A stretch of DNA of 64,000 nucleotides, taken from Chitinophaga costaii. GTDB taxonomy: Bacteria > Bacteroidota > Bacteroidia > Chitinophagales > Chitinophagaceae. The stretch lies in NCBI RefSeq assembly GCF_900094705.1, contig NZ_FMAR01000009.1, positions 62,001-126,000 on the forward strand, given 5' to 3'. The translations under genes were made by a program, and so were the position numbers. The notes below the pieces were generated by a model. That model was given only the letters and a program-made list of their open reading frames with translations, was not told the origin of the DNA and did not search any database. Positions 52,804-60,889 of this stretch are shown piece after piece (the stretch's first letter is position 1; each line of letters starts with the position of its first letter).

Positions 52804-55032
52804 ATGTCTCCCATATTTCAAATTAAAAAATTCTCTGAGATAATACATTTACTTCCTAATAATTCTTTGGGTGTTCAGCGATGGGAATATGATCAGGAGT
52901 CATGCAAAAATGAGATGGTTGCCTTCGCTGAAGAAAATATATCATTGGAAAACCTTACACTGGACTTTTTGGACCTTAACATCGAGGTCGATAACAATGC
53001 AGTATTGGATCAGATAGATATGATTTTAATTAAAGGAAATATTAAAGTGAAAAATATTTCCAATAGTGAAACCGATGGTGCTGTTTCGCTGATCGTGCTA
53101 GGAAATCTTGATGCCGATAATATAGTTGTTGGCGGACAGGAGATATATGTAACTGGAAATCTTACTGTGCAAGATTTATTTTGGGGAGATTATAATCATG
53201 GACAATTAAATGTGGATGGATTTATTAGCGCAAAGGTTTTTATGGCATCGGACTATCATTTCAATTATGAACGTTTTTATAATAATGACAATGTACAAGT
53301 CGGATTACTTTTGAACGATCATGATGTAATTGGCGATTATTCACGGGAGCTTATGCAAACGGCATTTCTGGAAGAATGTCTTTTGCAGGAAGATGAAGTA
53401 GAGGAAGACATTTACAGTTATAAAAATTGGATAAATACAGCAAAATTATTCAATCGTCTGGAAGAAAACCTACCAGTATTGCTGGGTGAAATTAAAGTGC
53501 ATCCCGGGGATACCATTCCATTTATTTTTGAGGATGAGTATCTTACAGACATCAACCTGGATCGCTTTCGTACTTCACGGTTGTTTTCTCTTTTTGGTGG
53601 ACCTAACTCAAATTTAAAAGAGCTTGAATTTCGGAATGAAAGCACTTATATCCGTGTGCGGGCACAGCCAAATAAACCCTTCTCTACCAATATTTACTTA
53701 ACTTATAAAGAGGAATACGCTGTGATGATATTCTATTTCTCGCATGAGGAAAATATAAAAAGGGCTATTGCACATCAATCATTAATAGGAGAGGATAAGG
53801 ATTGGCACATCCTGGATTTTAAGCATAGTTCCAAGATTGTAAAGGATTTTATAGAAGCTGGCTGGAAATATCTTTTACAAGCATTTTCTGCAGCAGAATA
53901 TTATCAGCAACAGTTTTCGGAACAGGTAACTGTCCAAGAAATTAACCAGATTTTGGCCCTTCCCATTGTAAAGTCAAAATACAGTGATTATTATAACGAA
54001 GATGAGCATTCGTTATATGTCGGAAATATTATGATACAGTTTCGGCAGCAGGATAACAAAGCACATGGCTGTCCAAGAATTTGTATTATAAAAACATTAC
54101 CCTTCAACCATGAGGCAGAAAAATATGTTTTTTATCATTTGGACATACTCCAAAACGAGTCCGGGCAAGACACGGTGCAACTCCGGACACAGGATGAAGA
54201 TGGATATGAAAGTACAGTGTATGCCGTGTCAATTACAAATACAAATATGTACAAGGAGGCAATAAAATACTTCACTCAACTAAAAAAGAAAATTTTAAAA
54301 GAAAACCAGGAGTTCATAAATGGATTTATATCGAAAGATGAACGATATGAGATCTTTAATGGTGATACAATGGACACTGTAACAACTAAAATAACTGATC
54401 CAAAAACTTTCGATCCTGGCGCGGTTGATATTTTAACAATAAATGAGCAATATATACAGCTAAAATCACTGTGGGAAAATTGGATTTATACGACTGAACA
54501 AATTGTTCCAAAAAAGAATAAGTACTTTAATTTAATGTCGGGTATTTTGAATGATGATATTCAATGCTGCTCACTAGAGGATGACATTAAGATTCCGCAG
54601 GAACTTATTTGTTTTTATAGCATTCATAATGTAAAATATGATCCGGTTACATCTGTATTTAGCTTCACAGTAAATGACTGTATTTATTATCTCCTTTCAT
54701 TTCATGAAATTCCGAATGAATGGAATGAAGTGATGGATCTTCAGGAAATTGATGAGAGGGAAAACGATATTCCTGTAAAAATAGATGACAAACTAAACTT
54801 GAGCAACTATACCAATCCTCATTGGATACCCTTTGCTTCTAGTAGAGATGGCGATTACCTGCTATATGATACAGATCCATCTGATAAAGGTAAGTATGGA
54901 CAAATTGTAGAATTGCAAAATGAATCATGGGAACGCAATGTTGTTGCGGATTCTTTAGAGGACTTGATTCAGCATGAAATTGATATGATTAAGAGTGGAC
55001 ATGTCCAAAAATTTGAATTTATATTAAGATAA
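52804..55032 (+). CDS. Bactofilin-like/SUKH (SMI1/KNR4) two-domain protein
   Basis: A 742-residue soluble protein, AT-rich and unlike its core neighbours. Residues about 78-165 form successive short beta repeats (MILIKGNIKVKNI, SLIVLGNLDADNIVVGG, EIYVTGNLTVQDLFWG, GQLNVDGFISAKVF), the pattern of a bactofilin-type beta helix (polymer-forming cytoskeletal). An acidic stretch follows (EECLLQEDEVEED). The middle, 220-560, has no motif I know. Residues about 570-738 fit the SUKH/SMI1-KNR4 fold, ending HWIPFASSRDGDYLLYDTDP and GKYGQIVELQNESWERNVVA. SUKH domains are immunity proteins of polymorphic toxin systems. The repeat region may position it on a scaffold. No toxin gene is visible beside it. 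Confidence 0.75.
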   Translation: MSPIFQIKKFSEIIHLLPNNSLGVQRWEYDQESCKNEMVAFAEENISLENLTLDFLDLNIEVDNNAVLDQIDMILIKGNIKVKNISNSETDGAVSLIVLGNLDADNIVVGGQEIYVTGNLTVQDLFWGDYNHGQLNVDGFISAKVFMASDYHFNYERFYNNDNVQVGLLLNDHDVIGDYSRELMQTAFLEECLLQEDEVEEDIYSYKNWINTAKLFNRLEENLPVLLGEIKVHPGDTIPFIFEDEYLTDINLDRFRTSRLFSLFGGPNSNLKELEFRNESTYIRVRAQPNKPFSTNIYLTYKEEYAVMIFYFSHEENIKRAIAHQSLIGEDKDWHILDFKHSSKIVKDFIEAGWKYLLQAFSAAEYYQQQFSEQVTVQEINQILALPIVKSKYSDYYNEDEHSLYVGNIMIQFRQQDNKAHGCPRICIIKTLPFNHEAEKYVFYHLDILQNESGQDTVQLRTQDEDGYESTVYAVSITNTNMYKEAIKYFTQLKKKILKENQEFINGFISKDERYEIFNGDTMDTVTTKITDPKTFDPGAVDILTINEQYIQLKSLWENWIYTTEQIVPKKNKYFNLMSGILNDDIQCCSLEDDIKIPQELICFYSIHNVKYDPVTSVFSFTVNDCIYYLLSFHEIPNEWNEVMDLQEIDERENDIPVKIDDKLNLSNYTNPHWIPFASSRDGDYLLYDTDPSDKGKYGQIVELQNESWERNVVADSLEDLIQHEIDMIKSGHVQKFEFILR

Positions 55033-55058
55033 AGTTGTTCCTATAAAAGGACGCTTAC

Positions 55059-55202
55059 ATGATGGCGCGCCGACATGCCTCCAGTGTTAAGTTATTCGTA
55101 GCATCCGTAGGCGGGCACGGCGCCACCTTCGATCCATCAATAGGCTTCATTGCCGGCCAGCTCACCATGGGCCCAGACAAGAATGCTTATTTTAAGAAGT
55201 AA
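55059..55202 (+). pseudogene. Orphan 47-codon fragment, possible 3' end of a lost gene
   Basis: From ATG at 55059 the frame reads MMARRHASSVKLFVASVGGH, then GATFDPSIGFIAGQLTMGPD and KNAYFKK before TAA at 55200. It is clearly GC-richer than the flanking island and uses core-like codons, so it looks like the end of a core gene stranded by the insertions around it. The original gene is not recognised. It lies 26 bases after the SUKH gene and 150 bases before the IS66 remnant. Confidence 0.5.
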
Positions 55203-55352
55203 TTAATTCGATCTGCCCAGCTATTTTTCACCTTTTTTTAAGCAGCCATCATGCCGGCTGGTAATATAGCCTTTCGTAAATATTTTTTTTCGCAATGCTT
55301 TCTTTTAATGGTGTGCATTCAACGAATGCATGCTTACAAAATGCACTGTAAC
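55203..55352. other. Gene-free spacer left of the IS66 remnant
   Basis: No coding frame is supported. It contains one perfect short inverted repeat, TGCATTC AAC GAATGCA at 55314-55330, whose role is unknown, and homopolymer T runs. Confidence 0.35.
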
Positions 55353-55367
55353 GTACCCCTCCGGCGA
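55353..55367. repeat. IS66 remnant terminal inverted repeat, tnpC side
   Basis: GTACCCCTCCGGCGA, matching the opposite end at 13 of 15 bases. It lies just beyond the stop codon of the tnpC tail. Confidence 0.7.
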
Positions 55368-55376
55368 ACCACCCAT

Positions 55377-55717
55377 TTATAAGTTACTAGGCCTCCAATG
55401 ATTGGGCAATAAGTTGCTGATTTGATTTACAGGGTATGTCCCTATTCTTTGCAACACATCCTTCATCCATTCAAAAGGATTGATCCGATGTAGTTTGCAG
55501 GTGCCTAACAGCGAGTATAACATAGCGCTCCGCTGGGCTGCTTCGAGCAAAAGTTTAATCTGGTTTTTACGGCGATAAAAAAAACAAACACATCGCCGCT
55601 CAACACGTTTCCTTGCAGTTGGATGGTAACGATGCCGCTAAGGGAATCAAATCCTTTGCGCATATCTGCATTACCCTGGTAAAGAAAATAACGACAGTTG
55701 ACTGATAGGTGTAACAT
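55377..55717 (-). pseudogene. Chimeric tnpB'-'tnpC of an IS66 element, frameshifted
   Basis: The first part, from ATG 55717, reads RYFLYQGNADMRKGFDSLSG and GDVFVFF, the N-terminus of IS66 TnpB (Orf2). A run of eight T (leftward strand, 55577-55584) appears to have lost one base. Restoring it continues YRRKNQIKLLLEAAQRSAML and YSLLGTCKLHRINPFEWMKD, then VLQRI to a stop at 55377. The NQIKLL part is still TnpB, whereas EAAQRSAMLYSLLGTCKLH is the C-terminal domain of the TnpC transposase. So an internal deletion removed the end of tnpB and nearly all of tnpC, joining them in register. The product cannot transpose. Confidence 0.8.
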
Positions 55718-55719
55718 GA

Positions 55720-56010
55720 TTAACCTGCCAGCGTTTTAATGTAATCGGCATGCACTGGTTGATGCAGGACAATACAGACACCATTGGATAGGTAACATTC
55801 TGCGAAAGCACTACTCGCCACTGTGCTTGTTGATAGCTGTATAAAACTGTTTCCGGTGGGCTGCCCATGGCGGTATTTGTGGTACCAATAATGGAAAACA
55901 TGATAGGCTATACCCGCTTGCTGACAATAAGTTTTTTGGCTTTGACCTCTTTGCTGCCACAAACGAATGTGGTTATACATCACTTCGGAAGGAACCTCTT
56001 CTTTTTTCAT
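55720..56010 (-). CDS. IS66-family accessory protein TnpA (Orf1)
   Basis: A 96-residue protein. The N-terminal half MYNHIRLWQQRGQSQKTYCQ and AGIAYHVFHYWYHKYRHG match the helix-turn-helix TnpA of Bacteroidota IS66 elements (usual form W..S.L....FC...GI....F.YW..K). The C-terminal half has two strands with CIVLHQPVHADYIKTLAG. Length is normal and no break is seen, but with the other two genes destroyed it can only act in trans. The stop is two bases before the tnpB start. Confidence 0.8.
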   Translation of the reverse strand: MKKEEVPSEVMYNHIRLWQQRGQSQKTYCQQAGIAYHVFHYWYHKYRHGQPTGNSFIQLSTSTVASSAFAECYLSNGVCIVLHQPVHADYIKTLAG

Positions 56011-56060
56011 TTTATTTTTACAGCAAAGCTAGTATGATCTCTTTTTAGAAGTTCGGTACT

Positions 56061-56075
56061 TTGCCGGAGGGATAC
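56061..56075. repeat. IS66 remnant terminal inverted repeat, tnpA side
   Basis: TTGCCGGAGGGATAC, complement GTATCCCTCCGGCAA, about 50 bases upstream of the tnpA start. Confidence 0.7.
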
Positions 56076-56503
56076 TTAGCTGTAGAGGGTTGGCTAAGTC
56101 AGGGGGGAGATTATAAATTCTGGTTCATTGCATGGTTATACGATCTTTCATCCTATTTTATGGCTGTATTTATACAAGTACTTTATAATAATTACATATA
56201 CAAATCAGGTTTATTACCAGATCTAAGTAGTATTGAAAATTACTATTTGTTTTTCGTTTTCTTTATTTTAAAGGAACCATTATTACTCAGGTTTCTGGTT
56301 AGAAAAACAGTACAATGAGTGAAATAAAATCAAATAAAAAAATAGGATTATTTTTTTATTAATTGCATACCAAAAGCTGCTCATTGAACGGCTTTCTTAT
56401 TTATAAATTTTCTTTTTATTGGTGCAAGCAATAAAAAAATGCATAGTATTAAAGCCTTTACTTAAACGGATTTCGCAATAATAAAGAAGGCACACATCCA
56501 ATA
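56076..56503. other. AT-rich stretch right of the IS66 remnant
   Basis: A rightward frame from 56061 to 56318 (85 codons) is rich in aromatic residues and starts inside the inverted repeat, so it is not accepted as a gene. The remainder to 56503 is strongly AT-rich, with long A and T runs. No RNA gene or terminator stem was recognised. Confidence 0.4.
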
Positions 56504-57778
56504 TTATTCCTGGAAAAATCTCAATACAGTATGATTAAATTTATCTGGAATTTCAACAGGTGCTTGGTGTGAGGCCTTTTCAAAAATAACCATTTTTGAA
56601 GATGGAATACTGTTGGCTATTAATTTGGTGTGTCCTTCCTTCACTACATCATGTTCTCCTGCCATAACCAGTACAGGGCATTTAATAGCTTTCAGCGAGG
56701 ATGGCATAATATTAGGCTCTGTAAGCAGGCAATGCTTTACCCTCCATTCGAAATCTTGGCTAGGATCATTCTTCTTCTCCAAAGTTTTTATTTGATCTTT
56801 AATAGCTTTGTTGACCCAATCAAATATGGAAGTGTTATTGTTAAACAAAACAGCGCCCATTACTGCCAGTTTCTTTACTTTTCCCGGATGCTGCATTGCG
56901 AGTATTAAACCAGTATTTCCACCGTCGCTCCAGCCTAAAATATAGGCACTGTCAATATTGAGTTCATTTAGCAACTTATAAACATCGTCTGCATACAGTT
57001 CGTAGCTTAGCTTCATGCTGTCGGCAGTTGAGTTTCCATGCCCCCGCGTGTCAACGGCAATAACCTTAAACGATTTTGCAAAGAACGGTATTTGTTTTTC
57101 AAAGGAGACGATGGATTCTAATGCACCGTGCAGCATGAGTAATGGCTGTCCATCACCATAGACTTCATAATAGATTTTGTTTCCGTTAATGTTTGCATAT
57201 TTTCCTGCCTCACTGTTATTTCCATAACTGGATGTAGCGATATTTGACATGTCAATACAGAGTGCCTGTTTTCCAGCGTGTATTGGCTGATTTATTACTT
57301 TAATATTTGCTTCTTTTGGAAGATTATTGGCCTGCCAGGGAGAAATAACCGAGTCTTCAAACTCGCCGTTTTTGATGGTAATTTCTTGCCCCTTTATCGA
57401 TAATTTTAAATCATCAAAGAAAAATTTAGCCTTCCCTGAAAATAATGCTCCAATAGCAAGTTGATTTGCATGTTTGTCGATTTTGCCCAATATAACGACC
57501 TTATTCCACTCCCCCGTTTTAAAACCTTCCATCGTAAGTTTGCCCGTTGATGTGGCCAGCTGCTTACCATCCATCATGCTCAGTGCCATCAGGGTAACTC
57601 CTGCGTTTGAACTTAGACGCTCCACAAATATCCAGCCCTCCAACTTAAATGGTTCACCTTGGTGATCATGGACATTAACAAGTTGAAAGAACGTAGAAAA
57701 CAGTACAGTCTGAGATCTTGCAGGTTGCCAAATAACTATGGCCATAAAGCAAAATATAATCAAAAATTTAATTTTCAT
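56504..57778 (-). CDS. Exported alpha/beta hydrolase with N-terminal beta-sandwich domain
   Basis: A 424-residue protein with a signal peptide ending near residue 23 (QPARSQT). Residues about 25-185 form a jelly-roll-like ligand-binding region (LEGWIFVERLSSNAGVTL; FFFDDLKLSIKG), reminiscent of carbohydrate-binding modules. The hydrolase domain starts near 195 (YANINGNKIYYEVYGDGQPL). Catalytic residues are Ser284 in GWSDGG, Asp377 in AGEHDVV and His404 in ASHQAP. LMLHGALES forms the oxyanion hole, and DTRGHGNS is typical. It is AT-rich and within the accessory island. The substrate is unknown. Confidence 0.85.
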   Translation of the reverse strand: MKIKFLIIFCFMAIVIWQPARSQTVLFSTFFQLVNVHDHQGEPFKLEGWIFVERLSSNAGVTLMALSMMDGKQLATSTGKLTMEGFKTGEWNKVVILGKIDKHANQLAIGALFSGKAKFFFDDLKLSIKGQEITIKNGEFEDSVISPWQANNLPKEANIKVINQPIHAGKQALCIDMSNIATSSYGNNSEAGKYANINGNKIYYEVYGDGQPLLMLHGALESIVSFEKQIPFFAKSFKVIAVDTRGHGNSTADSMKLSYELYADDVYKLLNELNIDSAYILGWSDGGNTGLILAMQHPGKVKKLAVMGAVLFNNNTSIFDWVNKAIKDQIKTLEKKNDPSQDFEWRVKHCLLTEPNIMPSSLKAIKCPVLVMAGEHDVVKEGHTKLIANSIPSSKMVIFEKASHQAPVEIPDKFNHTVLRFFQE

Positions 57779-57871
57779 AAATCAGCTATGGGTATAAGAA
57801 GAAAGTGTTATTCCAATTTATTTTCCTACCAATATAATAATTAAAACTTTCTTTACATGTAGGTATAGTAA

Positions 57872-58069
57872 GCCAGGTTTTCATTATTAGCTTTAAAGCA
57901 GCTTCGATCAATTATAAACTCAATACCAGACAAGTCCCTTATTGAAGAAGTTACCCTTGAATTAGGCATAACGGATGCATTAATAGAAAAGGACTGGTAT
58001 GTTACCCAAGCATATGGTCTGATAAAAAGATTCCCAGAATATAGATCTGTTCTGATCTGGACAACTTAA
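57872..58069 (+). pseudogene. N-terminal stub of an AbiEii/AbiGii-type nucleotidyltransferase toxin
   Basis: A frame without an ATG reads LKQLRSIINSIPDKSLIEEV, then TLELGITDALIEKDWYVTQA and YGLIKRFPEYRSVL before a stop at 58067. The EKDWYVTQA segment is the hallmark N-terminus of AbiEii/AbiGii toxins (LGI...EKDW/FVT..L). The catalytic GGTAL motif that should follow is missing, so only about 60 codons remain. Its normal partner antitoxin (AbiEi) is not present. Confidence 0.65.
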
Positions 58070-58081
58070 AAGGTGCTCTCC

Positions 58082-58711
58082 TCACCCCAATTGCTCCAGT
58101 CTTTTCATCAGCGAAAGCCTATGATTTCCCGGCAAAATTAAACAGGCATCGTTAAGCAGTTCTTTTACATATACCAATACAATTGCATGATCATTCAATC
58201 CCTTTTCTTCTTCCAAAAATTGAACAATCTTATAAAAAATATAATAATCAGAGCTCCGGCAGGCTCTTTTCAGGGATATATATAAATAGGGCGCATAATA
58301 CCGGGTCAGATCATACAGGTTAATAGCTGCCTGAAAGGTTACCTCTACATTCAATGAATTAGTAAAAATAGCCTCATTTATTTCAAGGTATAAGGCAGCA
58401 TCAATTTTATTTTTAAAAAAGAAGAGATAGTCTAAAAAATTAAGCCTGAAAAAAAATTTCTTCGTCTCATATACTGACCAGGCCTGGTTTACCAGTTCCT
58501 CCTTAAAATAGTCCATTTTCATAGACAGCTCCATAACGGCGATCAGCATATCCGTATTTTCAGCAAGGCAGTGATCATCTACGAAACTTTTATAAAACCG
58601 ATTATGCCGGTCTGTTGCTGAAAAATCGTAATGACTAATAAATAACTGCCTGTCCGTATGATTTGAAAATATCTTCATCAATCGTTGCTGATCTATTGGA
58701 CCTCTAAACAT
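58082..58711 (-). CDS. Hypothetical helical protein (209 aa)
   Basis: A 209-residue soluble protein, predicted almost entirely helical with many Phe, Tyr and Leu (KKFFFRLNFLDYLFFFKNK; LYDLTRYYAPYLYISLKRAC), compatible with a helical-repeat fold. No signal peptide and no catalytic motif. Starts at 58711 or the in-frame ATG at 58678 are both possible. It is AT-rich and sits beside the AbiEii remnant, so it may be accessory, for example an immunity-type protein, but this is only context. Family not recognised. Confidence 0.6.
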   Translation of the reverse strand: MFRGPIDQQRLMKIFSNHTDRQLFISHYDFSATDRHNRFYKSFVDDHCLAENTDMLIAVMELSMKMDYFKEELVNQAWSVYETKKFFFRLNFLDYLFFFKNKIDAALYLEINEAIFTNSLNVEVTFQAAINLYDLTRYYAPYLYISLKRACRSSDYYIFYKIVQFLEEEKGLNDHAIVLVYVKELLNDACLILPGNHRLSLMKRLEQLG

Positions 58712-58855
58712 TGCTTGTAATTATATTCACTGGAAGAATTATTAAATCCATTGCCACCCGGAAAGTAAAACCACCATGTATTGCAGTGCATCACCCAACC
58801 TTACGCCTGCTGCTGTCCGAAACCAGCCCGGCATCCATGCTTCCGGCAGGGAACA

Positions 58856-59344
58856 CTACGCCAGCACCGCCGGTGCACCGGGGCAGTCCCTGCGGGGATG
58901 GAGTATTATGGCAAATGAAGGAAGCGAGGAAGTAGCATTACAGGCCTTAGCAGGGTCCTGTACTTTCAGGGGTTGAGCAGCCATTGCATCCGCTTTGGGT
59001 GTGGCCGGCAAAAACGCCTGCTCCAACTGCAGCATCACCGAGGCCGGCAATTGCCCGGCTTTCAATGCCTTGCAAGCCATGCTATCCATGCGCTTAGTGA
59101 TGCCTTTTCCCCGTTGTGTCTTTGGAATACCTTGCAACACGCTGGCTGCCAGGCCAGATGCCTGCCCTAAAATGCCTGCGTACAACCGCGTGAACAGAAA
59201 AGCCGGATCATTGGCTACCCGGCGCGCAGTAAGGCTGTGCCTGCGCCGCACCTGCCAAGCACCACTCATCTTGTAAAAACATAAGTCGGGATGCGCGGCC
59301 ATCAAGGCTTTAATAACGTGGGAAGTAGCTGCAATCCTGGCCAT
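58856..59344 (-). CDS. Hypothetical basic Bacteroidota protein (162 aa)
   Basis: A 162-residue, GC-rich, strongly basic protein. The N-terminal half (DLCFYKMSGAWQVRRRHSLT, ARRVANDPAFLFTRLYAGIL, ASGLAASVLQGIPK) resembles a group of small Bacteroidota proteins with a short G-x-W/T-V-R-x-x-x-x-x-T/S pattern. I know no functional name for it. The C-terminal third is low in structure and proline- and alanine-rich. In-frame ATGs at 59350 and 59344 are both possible. It is a single leftward gene. Confidence 0.55.
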   Translation of the reverse strand: MARIAATSHVIKALMAAHPDLCFYKMSGAWQVRRRHSLTARRVANDPAFLFTRLYAGILGQASGLAASVLQGIPKTQRGKGITKRMDSMACKALKAGQLPASVMLQLEQAFLPATPKADAMAAQPLKVQDPAKACNATSSLPSFAIILHPRRDCPGAPAVLA

Positions 59345-59521
59345 AACCATTATTTTCTAACGTATTCAAATCTAATTCATTACCCCCAGTTTTCAGGAAT
59401 AGCAGGGGCCGTTAACATCGAGTTAACCGACCAGCCTCCCGCCTACCCTTCTCCCACCGTACCCCTACTCAAAGCCTATCATACGCCTAGGTTAAAGCGT
59501 AACGCCATGAATAGGCGGCAC

Positions 59522-59559
59522 AAAAAAGCCGGTAGCAGATGCATTATCTTCGTACCGGC
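59522..59559 (-). terminator. Rho-independent terminator of the 406-codon gene
   Basis: GCCGGTA (59528-59534) pairs with TACCGGC (59553-59559); on the leftward strand the stem is followed by six U (A run 59522-59527). It lies 24 bases beyond the stop at 59584. Confidence 0.65.
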
Positions 59560-59583
59560 CATTTGTAAAAAAAGCGTTTCACC

Positions 59584-60792
59584 TTACTCTTTCAACTTAT
59601 TTAAAAAATAAGATAATTTAAACAACAACTCATCGCCCAGCCCTGCTCTCAATTTTGCTTCATCTTCCGTAATGTCCAGGCGGCGCAAGCGCTGGTAGTA
59701 CACGTAAGAACCTCCAATCAACTCCAGGCACTCCTGGATTTTCTGCTTCACCTCTACTTCCTTGCTCCGCTTGTCGAACTCCTTTTTAGACAGGATCTTG
59801 TCTACGAAATAAAACGGGTCTTTGTCTTCCACCCATTTATGCTTGCTGTCGCGGTGCTGGGGTTTATATACCTCCAGGTAGCAGTTGTCCAGTTTCAGTT
59901 CCTGGCCAAACTGGGCGCGTACGTCAATTACCAAAGGCTTTTCCACAGCGGGGCTGCTCAATTTCTTTTTAATCAGGCTACTGATCTCTACCCCCAGTTC
60001 GTCGCTGGTCATAAGGAGCTGGTTTAGCTCGGAAAATTCCAGGCCAATGGTCACCCGGGTGAGCCGCCCGTTGATGCGTACTTTCCCAAAAATGCTAGGC
60101 GTGGTGTCCTGGTCAAACACAATATCCTCCACCAGTACCTTGGTAACGGTGCGATAGTTGGGCGCATATCCTTCTTCTGCGGGGGTAAGGCGCTTGTGGC
60201 TGGCGGCAGCTAAGGCTTGTTTACGCACATATTGCACGAATTCGTTCAGGAAGCGCAGGTGGTGTTTCTTCAGTTTAGCATACAATGCATCCTCCTTGTA
60301 ATTATTGATTTTACTCAACAGCAGCAAGTCTTCCCAATCGTCAAAGTGCTGCACTTTTTGCAGCTCATCCAGGATATCGGAGGCGCTCATGTTACGCTTG
60401 TAAAGCAATTCGCCCACCAGGTACAGGCTGTACTCATTCGTTGGAAAACCCAGCTCCGGCAGCACGTCGTAGGCGCTGCGTTTCTGGTCGTGGGCATGGG
60501 ATAGCTGCTCTACATCTGATAATACCGGGGCCAGCAAATATTTACTGGCGGCGGTTTTCAACTTCTTGCTCACATAATCCACCAGTTGCTCATTGAACTG
60601 GCGATGGGTTACAAAGTCGTGCAGTATCTGCACAAATCTTTTAGATGCCGGCAAGCCAAATTGAGATAGGATATCATGTTCCATATCGGCCACTTCCTCC
60701 TTATCTCCCTGCCCCGCTGCCGGTTTGGTTTTTGCGTCCAGTTGCTGGTACCGCTGATAATACGCTTTCAGTTTTAACTTCAGTTGATCCAT
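59584..60792 (-). CDS. Hypothetical cytoplasmic protein (402 aa)
   Basis: A 402-residue soluble, charged protein from MDQLKLKLKAYYQRYQQLD; an ATG four codons upstream at 60804 is also possible. The N-terminal 200 residues are helical. The middle (VTKVLVEDIVFDQDTTPSIF, GKVRINGRLTRVTIGLEFSE) forms a beta-rich unit. The end (VKQKIQECLELIGGSYVYYQ, LKLSYFLNKLKE-like ending LLFKLSYFLNKLKE) is helical again. No signal, membrane segment or catalytic signature. It is monocistronic, with a terminator downstream and an inverted-repeat stem upstream. Not recognised. Confidence 0.75.
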   Translation of the reverse strand: MDQLKLKLKAYYQRYQQLDAKTKPAAGQGDKEEVADMEHDILSQFGLPASKRFVQILHDFVTHRQFNEQLVDYVSKKLKTAASKYLLAPVLSDVEQLSHAHDQKRSAYDVLPELGFPTNEYSLYLVGELLYKRNMSASDILDELQKVQHFDDWEDLLLLSKINNYKEDALYAKLKKHHLRFLNEFVQYVRKQALAAASHKRLTPAEEGYAPNYRTVTKVLVEDIVFDQDTTPSIFGKVRINGRLTRVTIGLEFSELNQLLMTSDELGVEISSLIKKKLSSPAVEKPLVIDVRAQFGQELKLDNCYLEVYKPQHRDSKHKWVEDKDPFYFVDKILSKKEFDKRSKEVEVKQKIQECLELIGGSYVYYQRLRRLDITEDEAKLRAGLGDELLFKLSYFLNKLKE

Positions 60793-60857
60793 AGTTTTGT
60801 GCATTATTATAGTATCTACTCACTTATCCTGGGTTAGCTGCCCGGTCATTACCAGAC

Positions 60858-60889
60858 AAAAAAAGCCCAGCATGCGTACATGCCGGGCT
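60858..60889 (-). terminator. Hairpin with U-tract upstream of the 402-residue gene
   Basis: AGCCCAGCATG (60864-60874) pairs with CATGCCGGGCT (60879-60889) with one G-U or A-C position. Read leftwards it is followed by seven U, so it has terminator form facing the 402-residue gene. With no leftward gene to its right, it may block read-through or act as an attenuator in the gene's leader. Confidence 0.55.

Larger units (their letters stand above)
55353..56075 (-). mobile_element. IS66-family deletion derivative bounded by terminal inverted repeats
   Basis: GTACCCCTCCGGCGA at 55353-55367 and the complement of TTGCCGGAGGGATAC at 56061-56075 (GTATCCCTCCGGCAA) match at 13 of 15 positions and begin with GTA as IS66 ends usually do. 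Between them lie tnpA (intact length), a 5' part of tnpB and the 3' end of tnpC, all leftward, so about 700 bases remain of an element normally about 2.5 kb. No matching 8-base target duplication is visible outside the ends, which suggests later rearrangement. Confidence 0.8.

Noticed and set aside
56061..56318. 85-codon rightward frame beginning inside the IS66 inverted repeat
   Set aside because: The start lies in the transposon end, the product is aromatic-rich and low in complexity, and no promoter or family match is visible.
58711..58935. 74-codon rightward frame between the 209- and 162-residue genes
   Set aside because: It overlaps the end of the better supported leftward gene and has no coding features.
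59411..59427. GTTAAC ATCGA GTTAAC as an operator
   Set aside because: GTTAAC is itself palindromic, so the pair may be chance. No gene start lies close enough downstream on either strand to support regulation.
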